Source: Peribacillus sp044761665 | Lineage (GTDB): Bacteria; Bacillota; Bacilli; Bacillales; DSM-1321 | NCBI RefSeq assembly: GCF_044761665.1 | Contig: NZ_JBIWCW010000006.1 | Span: 124,001 to 188,000, forward strand | Direction: 5' to 3' | Length of the DNA: 64,000 nucleotides | Shown here: positions 17,485 to 26,944 of the stretch, piece after piece | How positions within the stretch are numbered: the first letter of the stretch is position 1 | Layout of the letters: each line of letters opens with the position of its first letter | Notes under the pieces: model-generated | Seen by the model: only the letters and a program-made list of their open reading frames with translations | Databases searched by the model: none | Told to the model about the DNA's origin: nothing | Position numbers and translations under genes: made by a program

Positions 17485-18978
17485 CTAATAATTCTTAATT
17501 TTCTGTTTTTTAAACCTTTGAATATATCGCCCGGCATGTTCTCCTGCCCTTTTTCCAAATACAGCTCCGGAAGTCAAGCCAGCACCACCAGGGTAGTTAT
17601 CATAATACAACCCACCTACGATTTCACCGGCTGCATATAACCCTTCAATGGCAGTGAAGTCATTGTGTATCACTTGTGCCTGTTTATTGATTTTTAACCC
17701 TCCGTAGGTGAACGTGATTCCGCAAGCCACTTCATAGGCCTCAAAGGGTCCTTCATCTAGCGTATTGGCCCAATTCGATTTTGGTACAGCCAATCCGACA
17801 GCACTCTTGCCATCTAGAACATTGGGGTTGAAAGCCACATCAGAAACGGAAGCGTTGAAATTCTCCACTTCTTTTAAAAATTCATGTTTGTTAATACCAT
17901 CCATTTTGTCAGCTAACTCTTCTAGTGTATTGGCCGTCACTTTTGTAATATGGCGACCATTGTATTCCTCTCGGATAAAGGGCTTCACCTTTGCATCAAA
18001 GACTTGCCATGCCACCTGTCCCGGTTGCTTTAGAATTTCCCGACCGACTTTCGCATAAATATAGTTACGGAAGTTTTCTCCTTCATCGAAAAAACGCCGG
18101 CCTTGTTGATTCACCATAATCCCAAATGGAAAACTTAACTTTTGAAAACCTTCCTTATAATCTTGAAGATAACGATCACCACAAACTGCATGTGCACCTG
18201 ACCAATTGCCAGTCGTACGCGCTCCAAGTGACATTGCCATTTGTAGACCATCACCGACATTATATTTACAACCTCTTGTATGAACCGTATCCCATCCGGG
18301 GCCTAAATACTGTGTCCGCATCGCCACATTGGCATGGAATCCACCGGATGCTAAGATCACGGCCTTGCAGGAAATTAACCGTTCTTGATCACCGCTACGC
18401 ACTAGTACTCCTTCAATATTGCGGTTTGTAGTTAGAAGGTCGATTGCTGCTGTTTCATAGTGAATTTTCACACCCAGTCGTAGTGCTTCTTGGTGGAGAG
18501 CGTCGACCAATCCTTTTCCTCCACCCACGGCCTCAATGACCATTCCTCCCCAAAAAATAAACTTATTTTCCGTTTTATAGGCCTGCCGACCGTAAATTGG
18601 AATCCATTTAACATGATGTTCAGTGAGCCAACGAACGGTATCATAACTCATTTTTGTCATGATCGATGCCAAATCGTAATCCGTTCGATAGTTCGACATA
18701 ATGGCAAGGTCATCAAAAAACTGCTCTTTCGTATAAGTACCGAAGTCAATACTATTAAACTCCGCATCCGTCATGTCTGGTAATAGGGAACGGACTTGTT
18801 CACCATTTTCATAGGCGAATCGAATGGAGCCATGTGTATAGGCTGTGTTACCACCTTTTTCTTCCTCGGATGATATTTCTAAAATCGTGACACTTGCTCC
18901 TTCTTCAGCTGCTGCAATGGCAGCACATAATGCAGCATTGCCAGCTCCAATGACAACGATATCCGTTATTTCCGACAT
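17485..18978 (-). CDS. FAD-dependent dehydrogenase, TcuA/KstD-like
   Basis: The 497-residue protein carries IVVIGAGNAALCAAIAAAEEG, then GGNTAYTHGSIRF, and C-terminal FTYGGLKINKQAQVI and GLYAAGEIVGGLYYDNYPGGAG, the FAD site and substrate segment of fumarate reductase-type flavoproteins such as TcuA. It probably removes hydrogen from a saturated ring or chain, preparing it for aromatisation or hydroxylation. The ATG at 18978 follows GGAG by eight bases; the GTG at 18987 overlaps that site and is unlikely. It is sandwiched between the two hydrolase genes and is a paralog of 5939-7351. Confidence 0.87.
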   Translation of the reverse strand: MSEITDIVVIGAGNAALCAAIAAAEEGASVTILEISSEEEKGGNTAYTHGSIRFAYENGEQVRSLLPDMTDAEFNSIDFGTYTKEQFFDDLAIMSNYRTDYDLASIMTKMSYDTVRWLTEHHVKWIPIYGRQAYKTENKFIFWGGMVIEAVGGGKGLVDALHQEALRLGVKIHYETAAIDLLTTNRNIEGVLVRSGDQERLISCKAVILASGGFHANVAMRTQYLGPGWDTVHTRGCKYNVGDGLQMAMSLGARTTGNWSGAHAVCGDRYLQDYKEGFQKLSFPFGIMVNQQGRRFFDEGENFRNYIYAKVGREILKQPGQVAWQVFDAKVKPFIREEYNGRHITKVTANTLEELADKMDGINKHEFLKEVENFNASVSDVAFNPNVLDGKSAVGLAVPKSNWANTLDEGPFEAYEVACGITFTYGGLKINKQAQVIHNDFTAIEGLYAAGEIVGGLYYDNYPGGAGLTSGAVFGKRAGEHAGRYIQRFKKQKIKNY

Positions 18979-19027
18979 TCTTTTCACTCCTATTATCTAC
19001 CTATTTTATAAGCCTTTTAATAAGAGG

Positions 19028-19885
19028 TTATAAATGCCCATTAAAGAATTCTTGGATAAGATGATTGAATTGTCCTTTCTTTTCGATTTGCGTCCAGTGT
19101 CCACATTGACTGAAAACATGTAATTGCGCATCATCAAGATATTCCATTAAGTAATAGCTAGATTCAATCGAACACACTTTATCATCTCTACCGTGTACAA
19201 GAAGAATGGGATTTTTAATGCGGCTCAGCGCTACAGTTGGAATGGGAACTGCCGCCGTTGAAAAAATGGAATTGTTAGAACGACTTACCTCTTCTCGCAT
19301 CGCATTTTCAAACCGGTCATCTGTCAAGCCATCTATAACTGGCTGCATCAGTTCTTTATCGTATACAAACCAACCCATGATTTGCTGTAATCTTTTTTTG
19401 GAAGGACTATCGTAAAATGACTTCGCACGGGCCAATTCCAGACTTAACTTGGTATTAGGTGTACCACCAGGTCCCATTAAAACAATGCGGTCAAATCGCT
19501 CCGGATATTCTAACAATAGTTCCAGCGCAATAGAACAACCAAGTGAATTCCCGACTAGTTGAACCTTTTCTAAACCATAGTAATCGAGAATTTCCATCAC
19601 TTGTTCGATCCAACAGTCCATCCAAGCTTGACGATTCTTCAAGGGCTCAGCGGGATGGTCACTTTTCGCAAAACCATATAGATCGGGTGCCAAGCAGTGG
19701 AATGTATCTGCACAATCCGCTAATGCGTAGCTCCAATTCGCAATGGATGTTACACCCGGACCCGAACCGTGTAAAAATAGGATCGTTTCATTATTTTTTT
19801 TGCCTGTTTCATTCATCCAAGTCGTATATTTGCCTGTATTAATGTGATTCGAAGTAATTGAGTTTCCTTCTCTCGTCATCGTCAC
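19028..19885 (-). CDS. Alpha/beta hydrolase, meta-cleavage product hydrolase (copy 2)
   Basis: The 285-residue protein shows LFLHGSGPGVTSIANWSY, the nucleophile in VGNSLGCSIALELL, the acid in LLVHGRDDKVCSIE and the base in QCGHWTQIEKKG. It is clearly a paralog of the hydrolase at 16616, but the residue after the nucleophile motif is Cys rather than Gly. It starts with GTG eight bases after AAGGAGG. It is located 14 bases after extradiol dioxygenase paralog 3, making a dioxygenase-hydrolase pair separate from the second pair, so the two pairs may act on different substrates. Confidence 0.9.
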   Translation of the reverse strand: MTMTREGNSITSNHINTGKYTTWMNETGKKNNETILFLHGSGPGVTSIANWSYALADCADTFHCLAPDLYGFAKSDHPAEPLKNRQAWMDCWIEQVMEILDYYGLEKVQLVGNSLGCSIALELLLEYPERFDRIVLMGPGGTPNTKLSLELARAKSFYDSPSKKRLQQIMGWFVYDKELMQPVIDGLTDDRFENAMREEVSRSNNSIFSTAAVPIPTVALSRIKNPILLVHGRDDKVCSIESSYYLMEYLDDAQLHVFSQCGHWTQIEKKGQFNHLIQEFFNGHL

Positions 19886-19899
19886 ATTTCATTCCTCCT

Positions 19900-20850
19900 T
19901 TATGCTTCTATCGTTGGTACAATAAGTTCATTTCCTGTAATACTGTCACCCCAATATGTGTTACCAAATGCTCTTTCTTCCGGTCGCCAAACAACCGTTT
20001 CCCAGTCTGGCTCGAAAATCAAGTAGCCTCCAGTAAATAGCTCCACCCGACATCCACTTCCAGGGTCAATGACATATAGGTAAATAGCTTGTGAAACACT
20101 GTGTTTTCCGGGACCAATGAATTGAAGGCCATTTTCTTTCAATATATCTGCCGCTCTCATCAAATCTCCCGAACTATCTAACCAATAAGAGATATGATGG
20201 AAGCGGGCCGGCGTTTCCAATGAATCATGTGCTACGAGTGCTACGTCATGTACTAGAGGTGTCACGCTCATCCATCCAGCCAACAACCTGCCTTCTTCTG
20301 TTTCAATGCACTCATTGATTCGGAAGCCCAGTTCTTCTACAAAGAAATCGAAAGCGCTGTTCCCTGGAGCACTTGTATGGATATTTACGTGGTCAAGACG
20401 ACGAGGTGAAGCTCCCTTTGCCCAAGACTTGTATGTTTGATTTTTCAGCACGGATCGTCGATGGTCGTCCACTTCTCCTTTTTCAACATCGTAATACAAC
20501 TCTAGCCTGTGACCCGATGGTGCTACAAAATGAAAGGCCTCCCCAATGCCTGGAGTCGTTCCCGCTGCTACACGCTCTATGCTATAACCTTTCGTTTCAA
20601 GTTGTTCTTTAAAAAGGTACAAATCTTCTGAACTTTTTGTACGAAAGGCGATGTATGTCACTTTTCCTTTCTCACCTGGTGAAATAGATAATGTATGATG
20701 TTGAAAATCGCCCCAAGCTCTAAAATAATAGGTATCTTGTACTTTTTCTGTTAACTCTAGTCCAATAACATCTTGGAAAAAGATAACCGATTTTTCGATA
20801 TCTGATGACTCTAAAGCTACATAACCTAACTTTGCAATTTGTGGTTTCAC
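19900..20850 (-). CDS. Type I extradiol ring-cleavage dioxygenase (paralog 3)
   Basis: This 316-residue two-domain VOC protein has the metal ligands in RLDHVNIHTS, ARFHHISYWLD and CRVELFTGGY. It is closer to paralog 1 (shared LQFIGPGKH and the QAIYLYVIDPGSGCRVEL block) than to paralog 2. It starts with GTG nine bases downstream of AAGGAGG. It should cleave a catechol-type ring in the meta position. It lies 88 bases after monooxygenase copy 2 and 14 bases before hydrolase copy 2, forming an early module of the operon. Confidence 0.93.
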   Translation of the reverse strand: MKPQIAKLGYVALESSDIEKSVIFFQDVIGLELTEKVQDTYYFRAWGDFQHHTLSISPGEKGKVTYIAFRTKSSEDLYLFKEQLETKGYSIERVAAGTTPGIGEAFHFVAPSGHRLELYYDVEKGEVDDHRRSVLKNQTYKSWAKGASPRRLDHVNIHTSAPGNSAFDFFVEELGFRINECIETEEGRLLAGWMSVTPLVHDVALVAHDSLETPARFHHISYWLDSSGDLMRAADILKENGLQFIGPGKHSVSQAIYLYVIDPGSGCRVELFTGGYLIFEPDWETVVWRPEERAFGNTYWGDSITGNELIVPTIEA

Positions 20851-20938
20851 ATCTAATACCTCCTTACGGTTTTCATGTTAGAAACATGAAAATCATCAAC
20901 TACCCCTCTACCATCTCATCTACATTCTAAAAATCTAT

Positions 20939-22138
20939 TTAATAGCGGACTGCATTCGGTTCTAATCCCGATAATTGACGACCAAAATTCTCAAGCGTGA
21001 TTACTGGCGACAATGAACGATGTGAGTGTAAAGTTATGAAATCGCGAATTAAACGTTGCATCGGATTGCCATCATATACAAACCCAGATCCACCGATGGA
21101 TAGAAGTTCTTGCATCGCTTCGTTCAATAGACGATTACTGTAACCGATATCAGCAAGTATCTTTAGACGTTCAGATTTTGGCATGATTGTTAGTTTATTC
21201 GCCCATTTATCAATGCTCTTTGCTATATTCATTAAATAGATTTCGGCAGTTTCCACTTTTAATGTTGCGTCGGCAAGGATGCTGTGAGTGCTTGCTGCAT
21301 CCTTAATCATTTTGACACCCATATGTTGGGCTGTTCGATAAGGTAAACTTTGATGGAACAGACGTAGCATTTCTTGCATCACACCTAATCCAGGTAATGC
21401 TAAAGATAATATGAGACAAGGGAATAATGCCGAACTATATAGTGGATTGTCTCGAAGGTGCTCCGATTGGAAATGACCATCCAATACATTGACAAAAGAC
21501 GTACACCGATGTTCCGGTATGAATACATTCTTCATGTGAACCGCATTACTGCCCGTACCACGTAATCCAAGAGTGAACCAATCATCTTCCACTTCTAACT
21601 CCTCGAATGGCAACGTCATCAAAAGTTGCTCCTGAATATTTCCGAGATCATCTTTTAAATACATGCCGAAGTAACCCCAAGTAGCATGCAGTGAGCCCGA
21701 ACAGAACATCCAATGCCCTTCCTCCACTATGTAACCGCCTTCAACTTTCTTAACAGTACATGAACGGGGCTCATACACTCCTGCAAACAACACGTCATCC
21801 GGATCCCCACTGAAAATTTCCAGATGTGTTTTTTCGCTGAAGGATTCAGCTACCATCATTTCACGAATGGCACATAAAGAAGCAACCCAACCTGTAGAAG
21901 CGCATGCTTTCGATATTTCTAAAATAACTTGGCTATAGGTTTGGATATTAACTTCTAACCCACCATATCTGGCTGGTCGCAGCATCTTGAAAATACCATG
22001 ATCTTTTAATTGTTGGATGGTAGAGTTTGGAATACGACGGAGAGTTTCAGTTTCCTTTACTCGATCGCGAATATCGTTAGCTATTAGCTTAGCTTTATGA
22101 ATCGTTTCTAATTCTTTTTCATTCAAGGTGATTGTCAT
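20939..22138 (-). CDS. Flavin-dependent aromatic monooxygenase, acyl-CoA dehydrogenase fold (HsaA-like, copy 2)
   Basis: The 399-residue protein has LRPARYGGLEVNIQTYSQV, EISKACASTGWVASLCAIRE, EGGYIVEEGHWMFCSGS and WFTLGLRGTGSNAVHMKNVFI, the same group D flavin monooxygenase layout as the copy at 15385 but with clear divergence. It likely hydroxylates a phenolic substrate using reduced flavin from the reductase at 13927. AAAGGAG precedes the ATG. It is the first gene of the main operon, preceded by the 350-bp divergent promoter region shared with the regulator. Confidence 0.88.
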   Translation of the reverse strand: MTITLNEKELETIHKAKLIANDIRDRVKETETLRRIPNSTIQQLKDHGIFKMLRPARYGGLEVNIQTYSQVILEISKACASTGWVASLCAIREMMVAESFSEKTHLEIFSGDPDDVLFAGVYEPRSCTVKKVEGGYIVEEGHWMFCSGSLHATWGYFGMYLKDDLGNIQEQLLMTLPFEELEVEDDWFTLGLRGTGSNAVHMKNVFIPEHRCTSFVNVLDGHFQSEHLRDNPLYSSALFPCLILSLALPGLGVMQEMLRLFHQSLPYRTAQHMGVKMIKDAASTHSILADATLKVETAEIYLMNIAKSIDKWANKLTIMPKSERLKILADIGYSNRLLNEAMQELLSIGGSGFVYDGNPMQRLIRDFITLHSHRSLSPVITLENFGRQLSGLEPNAVRY

Positions 22139-22488
22139 ATATCCAACTCCTTTGCTTAATTAATTTCTAATATATCAAACTGCTAGCTAATAAACTTTAG
22201 TGAAATGTCTTGAATTTTCATGATGAATTCTAATAAAAACTGTTTAATTTTATTCGATTACATTTCTCCAATAAAGTCATAAATAGTTATTCTTTACATA
22301 AAAAGATTCTTCCAATCACCTAGGAAATCAACCCATTTAAAGGTATTTGAAAACCATAAAACCAATTTCTGATTATATGGGTTATAATTCCCATAAAGTT
22401 TACATTTTCCATTTATTTCTGCTAGAATGTTTTGTGAAAGCGCTTTATTTTTTTTGAATGGAACCGTAAACTTTTGGGGGAGGATTCT
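22139..22488. promoter_or_regulatory. Divergent promoter region between catabolic operon and sensor-regulator
   Basis: The 350-bp gap has no gene. On the plus strand a promoter-like pair, TTTACA at 22399-22404 and TAGAAT at 22423-22428 with an 18-base spacer, faces the regulator. A palindrome with arms TATGGG (22376-22381) and CCCATA (22390-22395) lies just upstream of that -35, and a cre-like TGAAAGCGCTTTAT lies at 22435-22448, about at the transcription start. The minus-strand promoter for the operon is not obvious to me. Confidence 0.55.
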
Positions 22489-24318
22489 ATGATGGCGAAT
22501 TCAGGATATGTCGATAAAGAATTATTTTCAACATCAGGTACATTTGGTCTACTTCGCAAAGAATTGATTGAATATCTAGGCTTGGAATACGCTAAAGTTT
22601 TTTTAAGGCGTTATGGCTGGAATATCGGTGTCGTTCATGCAAAAGAGGTCGAACAGAGACCACTTAGTTTACGTGAAAAATTAGATTGTGCTTCTGGTTA
22701 TCATTTAAATTCTGGCCAGATTACTGATGTTATATCTGATAGAATTTTAGAACTTAATCCTGACGATACCGTTAAATATATGTATGCAAAAGGAATTTGG
22801 ATCAATTCTTATGAAATATATGAACATACGAATCATTTTGGAAAAAGTGATTCTTGTATTTGTCATACCTTAGCAGGATATGCAAGTGGTTATACTTCCT
22901 ATTTAACGAAGAGAGAGATTTATATTGTTGAAATTACTTGCAGAGCTAAAGGTGATGATGACTGCGCTTTTGAAATGAGAATGATAGAACATTGGGATGA
23001 AAAAACCAAGGAAGAATTACAAAAAACACATCAAGCGCCAATGATTGATGTGTTGAATCAAACCTACGAACAACTTTTTCTCGAAAAAAAACAAACTGAA
23101 AAAGTTTCCTCTTTCCATAACGATTTAACAATTGGTATTTCTCAGGGAATGACGATTGAACAAATATTAGAGACGATTCATGAAAATATAAATGTTCCTG
23201 TTGTTATTCAGGATTTGAATTTTAATACACTCCATTCAATTGGAATTACCGAACCTGAATTAGAAGCTGTAGCCACTGATTTTGCTAATCAAATGCCTCA
23301 GACTAAATCAGGGAAAATCTTAATGAAACATATTGAGCCTTTGCATTCAATTCAAATTGATTGCACAGAACACATTCGCTTAATCAGTCCAATAACGGTT
23401 CAAAAACAAATCATAGGCTATATTTCTTTTCTTTATTCATGTGAGGAAGGACCGCGAAAGGATGAAATGAACTTTCTACAACGATCGGCTACTGCCATCG
23501 CCTTATGTTATTTAAATGAAAAATCAAGCTTAGAAGCTATAGAAAATATTAAGGCATATTTCTTTGAGCAACTATTACAGAAGCAATATATATCAAAAAG
23601 TAACATGCTATCTCGCAGTTATTTGTTACAAATCGATTTAAACGAAGACTTCTATATTGGCAATTTACGGATTATAAAAAAAGGAATCATCGTTAAAGAT
23701 TCCACCTTGATGAATAAGATTATTCAATCCTTTACAACCTATTTGGAAATGCACCAAGTTCAAATTTTCATTACGGAATTCCAACAAGAAATCACTTTTT
23801 TGTTTCCAAAAAAAGAAAAGACCCATGAACTTCTAACCAATATTTTAAAACACTTACATCGAACATTTAAAAGTTATGAGTTTCGTGTTGGTTTAAGTCG
23901 TTCCCTTCATACCATCGAAGATATACCTGAAGCCAATCAACAGGCAATGACATCATTAAATATCGATAAGAAATCTAACCTTATTTACTTTGAAAATACG
24001 AGTATTATGGGGTCCATCATTAATCCCGTCAATATGAATACAATTATCCAACTTGCGGAAAAAGAACTCTCACCTATTCTTGCCCTAAAAGCACACAAAA
24101 GAGAGGAATTTTTAAAAACGCTCTATGCATTCTTAAACAACAACGGCAACTTACAACAGACCATGCTTGATTTAAACTTATCAATGAGTGGGCTAGTCTA
24201 TCGAATTCAAAAAATCGAAGAAATGCTCAATAAAGATTTAAGAAGTTCTACTCATTCATTTGAACTTATGCTACTTTTGAAATCCCTTATTATCTTAGGG
24301 AAAATTGAAATGGATTGA
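22489..24318 (+). CDS. XylR_N/V4R aromatic-sensor fused to PucR-type HTH regulator
   Basis: The 609-residue protein begins with a XylR/DmpR-type aromatic-sensing domain (residues about 5-165). Its V4R part has C125, E148, C151 and C159 at the spacing (23, 3, 8) of the zinc site of MopR. A middle region (about 210-340) resembles a GAF domain. The C-terminus (about 540-600) has the PucR/CdaR HTH. The sigma-54 AAA+ domain normally attached to this sensor is absent. I chose the ATG at 22489, five bases after GGGGGAGG; the TTG at 22474 overlaps that site. It is divergent from the catabolic operon and probably activates it on binding a phenolic effector. Confidence 0.88.
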   Translation: MMANSGYVDKELFSTSGTFGLLRKELIEYLGLEYAKVFLRRYGWNIGVVHAKEVEQRPLSLREKLDCASGYHLNSGQITDVISDRILELNPDDTVKYMYAKGIWINSYEIYEHTNHFGKSDSCICHTLAGYASGYTSYLTKREIYIVEITCRAKGDDDCAFEMRMIEHWDEKTKEELQKTHQAPMIDVLNQTYEQLFLEKKQTEKVSSFHNDLTIGISQGMTIEQILETIHENINVPVVIQDLNFNTLHSIGITEPELEAVATDFANQMPQTKSGKILMKHIEPLHSIQIDCTEHIRLISPITVQKQIIGYISFLYSCEEGPRKDEMNFLQRSATAIALCYLNEKSSLEAIENIKAYFFEQLLQKQYISKSNMLSRSYLLQIDLNEDFYIGNLRIIKKGIIVKDSTLMNKIIQSFTTYLEMHQVQIFITEFQQEITFLFPKKEKTHELLTNILKHLHRTFKSYEFRVGLSRSLHTIEDIPEANQQAMTSLNIDKKSNLIYFENTSIMGSIINPVNMNTIIQLAEKELSPILALKAHKREEFLKTLYAFLNNNGNLQQTMLDLNLSMSGLVYRIQKIEEMLNKDLRSSTHSFELMLLLKSLIILGKIEMD

Positions 24319-24603
24319 CATAAAACAAATATATTTTATTGAATTCAAGATTAAATCAAATTACTTCCGACATAAAAAGTTCTAGTTTTATAAATAAAAG
24401 GCTCTTTAATTTTTTAATTATTCTGAATTAATAAGTGTTTTTTTCGTAAAATGGCTCTACTTTTGATTAAAAACCATTGATTTTGAATGTAAGATTCTAT
24501 GCTATCATCTTGAGTAACTATTAAGAAGGGAGTCATATTCACTATCGAAGCCATTGCACGGCATTTATTTAAAAATGAATAAAAAATTTGGGGGTCTTTA
24601 TTT

Positions 24604-25820
24604 ATGGCAAAGACAAAAAACGTTACTTTTTTAAAGTTTTTAATCGTTCTAATCGCCTTCCAGGATGTTGCCGCAGGTGTAGCAGGTTCCATTATGGCAG
24701 ATCTTATCGTGGCCTTTCCTGAATTCCCCCCTTTCGTCGTGATGCTCATTGCTACAATTCCTGGTTTTTTTCAGATTTTCCCTTCCTTGTTCTATGGAAA
24801 ATTAGCAAATACGTTTTCAAAAAGGACCCTTCTTTTTACCGGACTCCTCTTGTTTATTATTGGGGGAATTATGCCATTCTTCATTGACAACTTATTTATA
24901 ATCATTGCATTCCGCGGTTTATTAGGGCTTGGTGTCGGTATAACATTACCATTATCATTGATATCATATCAAGCTTCTTTAATGGTCGTGAAAGAGATAC
25001 TCTGATTGGTCTGGGCACATCAACTGTTGCCTGTATTGGTGCTGTATTCTTTCAAGTGGCTGGTGGTATGTTGGCTGACGCCTACAACTGGCAATTTGGA
25101 TTCTTAGTCTATCTATTTCCTATTTGGATTTTGGCGATTACATTCTTATATTTACCAGAGCCCAAAAGGACTCAAGTGGAGAATGCCTCTCTGAAAGAAA
25201 TTCTATTTTCAGCATCTAAAACAGTTTATGGCTTTACGCTAGGACAAGTTTTTTATACAGCCTTGGTATTCGGCTATGTGACGAACATTTCGGTTATTAT
25301 TCAAGCCGAAAAACTAGGTAGCGCAACAGAAGCAGGTCTAGCTATTTCACTTTTCACACTCGGGACATTATTAGTAGGTTTTTTCTTTGGACGGCTTCGC
25401 CAACTTTGGCCTCATTTCAACATTCCATTCGGGATTATATTGACTGCTTTTGGAATCTTGTGGTGTTTCTATGCTAAAGACTTAACATTCATATTCATGG
25501 CTAGTCTAGTTGGAGGTATGGGCCTAGGAATTGTGATTCCCGGTGTATTGGCACGTATTTCGGATCTTTCGAATTTAGCAAAGGGCATTTCTTTCGTTGG
25601 ATTTGCAGTTGCCGCACAAGGTCTTGGCGCAATCATTAGCCCTTTCATGTATCAACTAACTTTACATTCATTTGGGCAAGAAGGTGGCCGTTTTACACTA
25701 TTTCTTGCTGCCATTGGTTTATTGGCTCTAGCCATTATTTGGTTGGTGATTACATCACTCGCTAAAAAAGGATCCGTCCAAACAGATTATGAGACTTCTA
25801 ATTCAACAGACGTCATCTAA
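24604..25820 (+). pseudogene. MFS transporter broken by a single frameshift
   Basis: The first part (24604 to about 24978) encodes the N-terminal helices of a major facilitator with YGKLANTFSKR after helix 2. Translation then leaves the frame, while the downstream frame continues at once with FNGRERDTLIG and AYNWQFGFLVYL through the remaining helices to 25820. The shift is about one base in a short T run near 24975-24980. Rejoined, the protein would have about 405 residues and resemble drug/substrate MFS transporters. It follows the regulator and precedes the FAH gene, so it may have exported or imported a pathway compound. A sequencing error is possible. Confidence 0.8.
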
Positions 25821-25968
25821 TAAGAATAACCTCTAAGTATATAAACCTCCTAAGAACAGATTCATTATTTTCATTTAACTTCATTGATGATTTCAATAAG
25901 TATCACGCTAGTTCCCTGTAAAGGGTTACCATTATAATTAATTTAATAACTTTAAGGAGGAAATTACT

Positions 25969-26931
25969 ATGGGCATTAAATTATTGCGTTTTGAATATGA
26001 ATCTAAAATTCATTGGGGCGTTTTAGAAAAAGTCATTCGAATTATTGAGCATGAGGCGCAAACATTAAATCAATTATTAACTAATGGTTATGACGCCATT
26101 CAACATGCAAAAACAACTGGAAAAATCATTACTCATGAAAAAATCACATTGCTTTCACCAGTAACGGAAGATGCCAATATCTTTTGCCAAGGAACCAACT
26201 ATGGGGTACATCGCGAAGAAGCGGGTTTTACAAAACTAAAACCCCCATACAATTTACTATTCACTAAAGCATCTAGTACATTAACTTCTGCAACTGCTGA
26301 TATAATCTGTCCAGCACATGTAAAACTATTAGACTATGAAATTGAGCTTGGTCTGATCATGAATAAAGATATAACTGAACAAACCACGGTTACAGATGAA
26401 AATCTGAAAGACTATATTGCTGGTTTTGTTATCGCTAATGACTTGTCTGCACGAGACGTTCAAATTGTAGAACAACAATGGTTCAAAGGGAAAAGCTATC
26501 GAGGATTTTGTCCGGTCGGGCCATACATTTATTTATTAGAAGAAAATGAGATTCAATACCTTTATCAACTTGTTCTGCACCTAGAAGTAAACGGGGAAAC
26601 GCGTCAACATGTAATAACTGATCAATTACTATTCAAACCAACAGAAACGTTAAGTGAAATGTCCGAAATCTTCAATTTAAAAACTGGAGATCTCGTGCTT
26701 ACAGGAACACCAGGTGGCGTATGTTTACGTTTAAATGCAAACATCATCCAATATATTTTTGATAACACAATCCCTCATGAAGATAAAATCTCTTATTTTA
26801 TCGATACGCAAAAAGACAATGGCTATTTACAAAATGGCGATGTTTTACGTCTTTCCATCAAAAGCACAGACAATGTCATTGACTTAGGCATTCAAACAAA
26901 TAAAATTTCACATGCAATACCTGTAAAATAA
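25969..26931 (+). CDS. Fumarylacetoacetate hydrolase (FAH) family protein
   Basis: The 320-residue protein has the FAH-fold block NIFCQGTNYGVHREEA, the metal-binding DYEIELGLIM (two Glu), IANDLSARDVQ, FKGKSYRGFCPVGPY and LTGTPGGV. Members hydrolyse acylpyruvates or decarboxylate/isomerise oxalocrotonate-type ring-fission products. GGAGG lies seven bases before the ATG. It is cotranscribed with the extradiol dioxygenase 13 bases downstream, suggesting the pair acts on one ring-fission product by a route separate from the alpha/beta hydrolases. Confidence 0.88.
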   Translation: MGIKLLRFEYESKIHWGVLEKVIRIIEHEAQTLNQLLTNGYDAIQHAKTTGKIITHEKITLLSPVTEDANIFCQGTNYGVHREEAGFTKLKPPYNLLFTKASSTLTSATADIICPAHVKLLDYEIELGLIMNKDITEQTTVTDENLKDYIAGFVIANDLSARDVQIVEQQWFKGKSYRGFCPVGPYIYLLEENEIQYLYQLVLHLEVNGETRQHVITDQLLFKPTETLSEMSEIFNLKTGDLVLTGTPGGVCLRLNANIIQYIFDNTIPHEDKISYFIDTQKDNGYLQNGDVLRLSIKSTDNVIDLGIQTNKISHAIPVK

Positions 26932-26944
26932 AAGGAGGGATTTC

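Noticed and set aside
11251..22138. Claim of a complete steroid catabolic pathway
   Set aside because: The hsa-like gene set also serves phenol, phenylpropionate and biphenyl routes, and no KshA/B, KstR or side-chain beta-oxidation genes appear.
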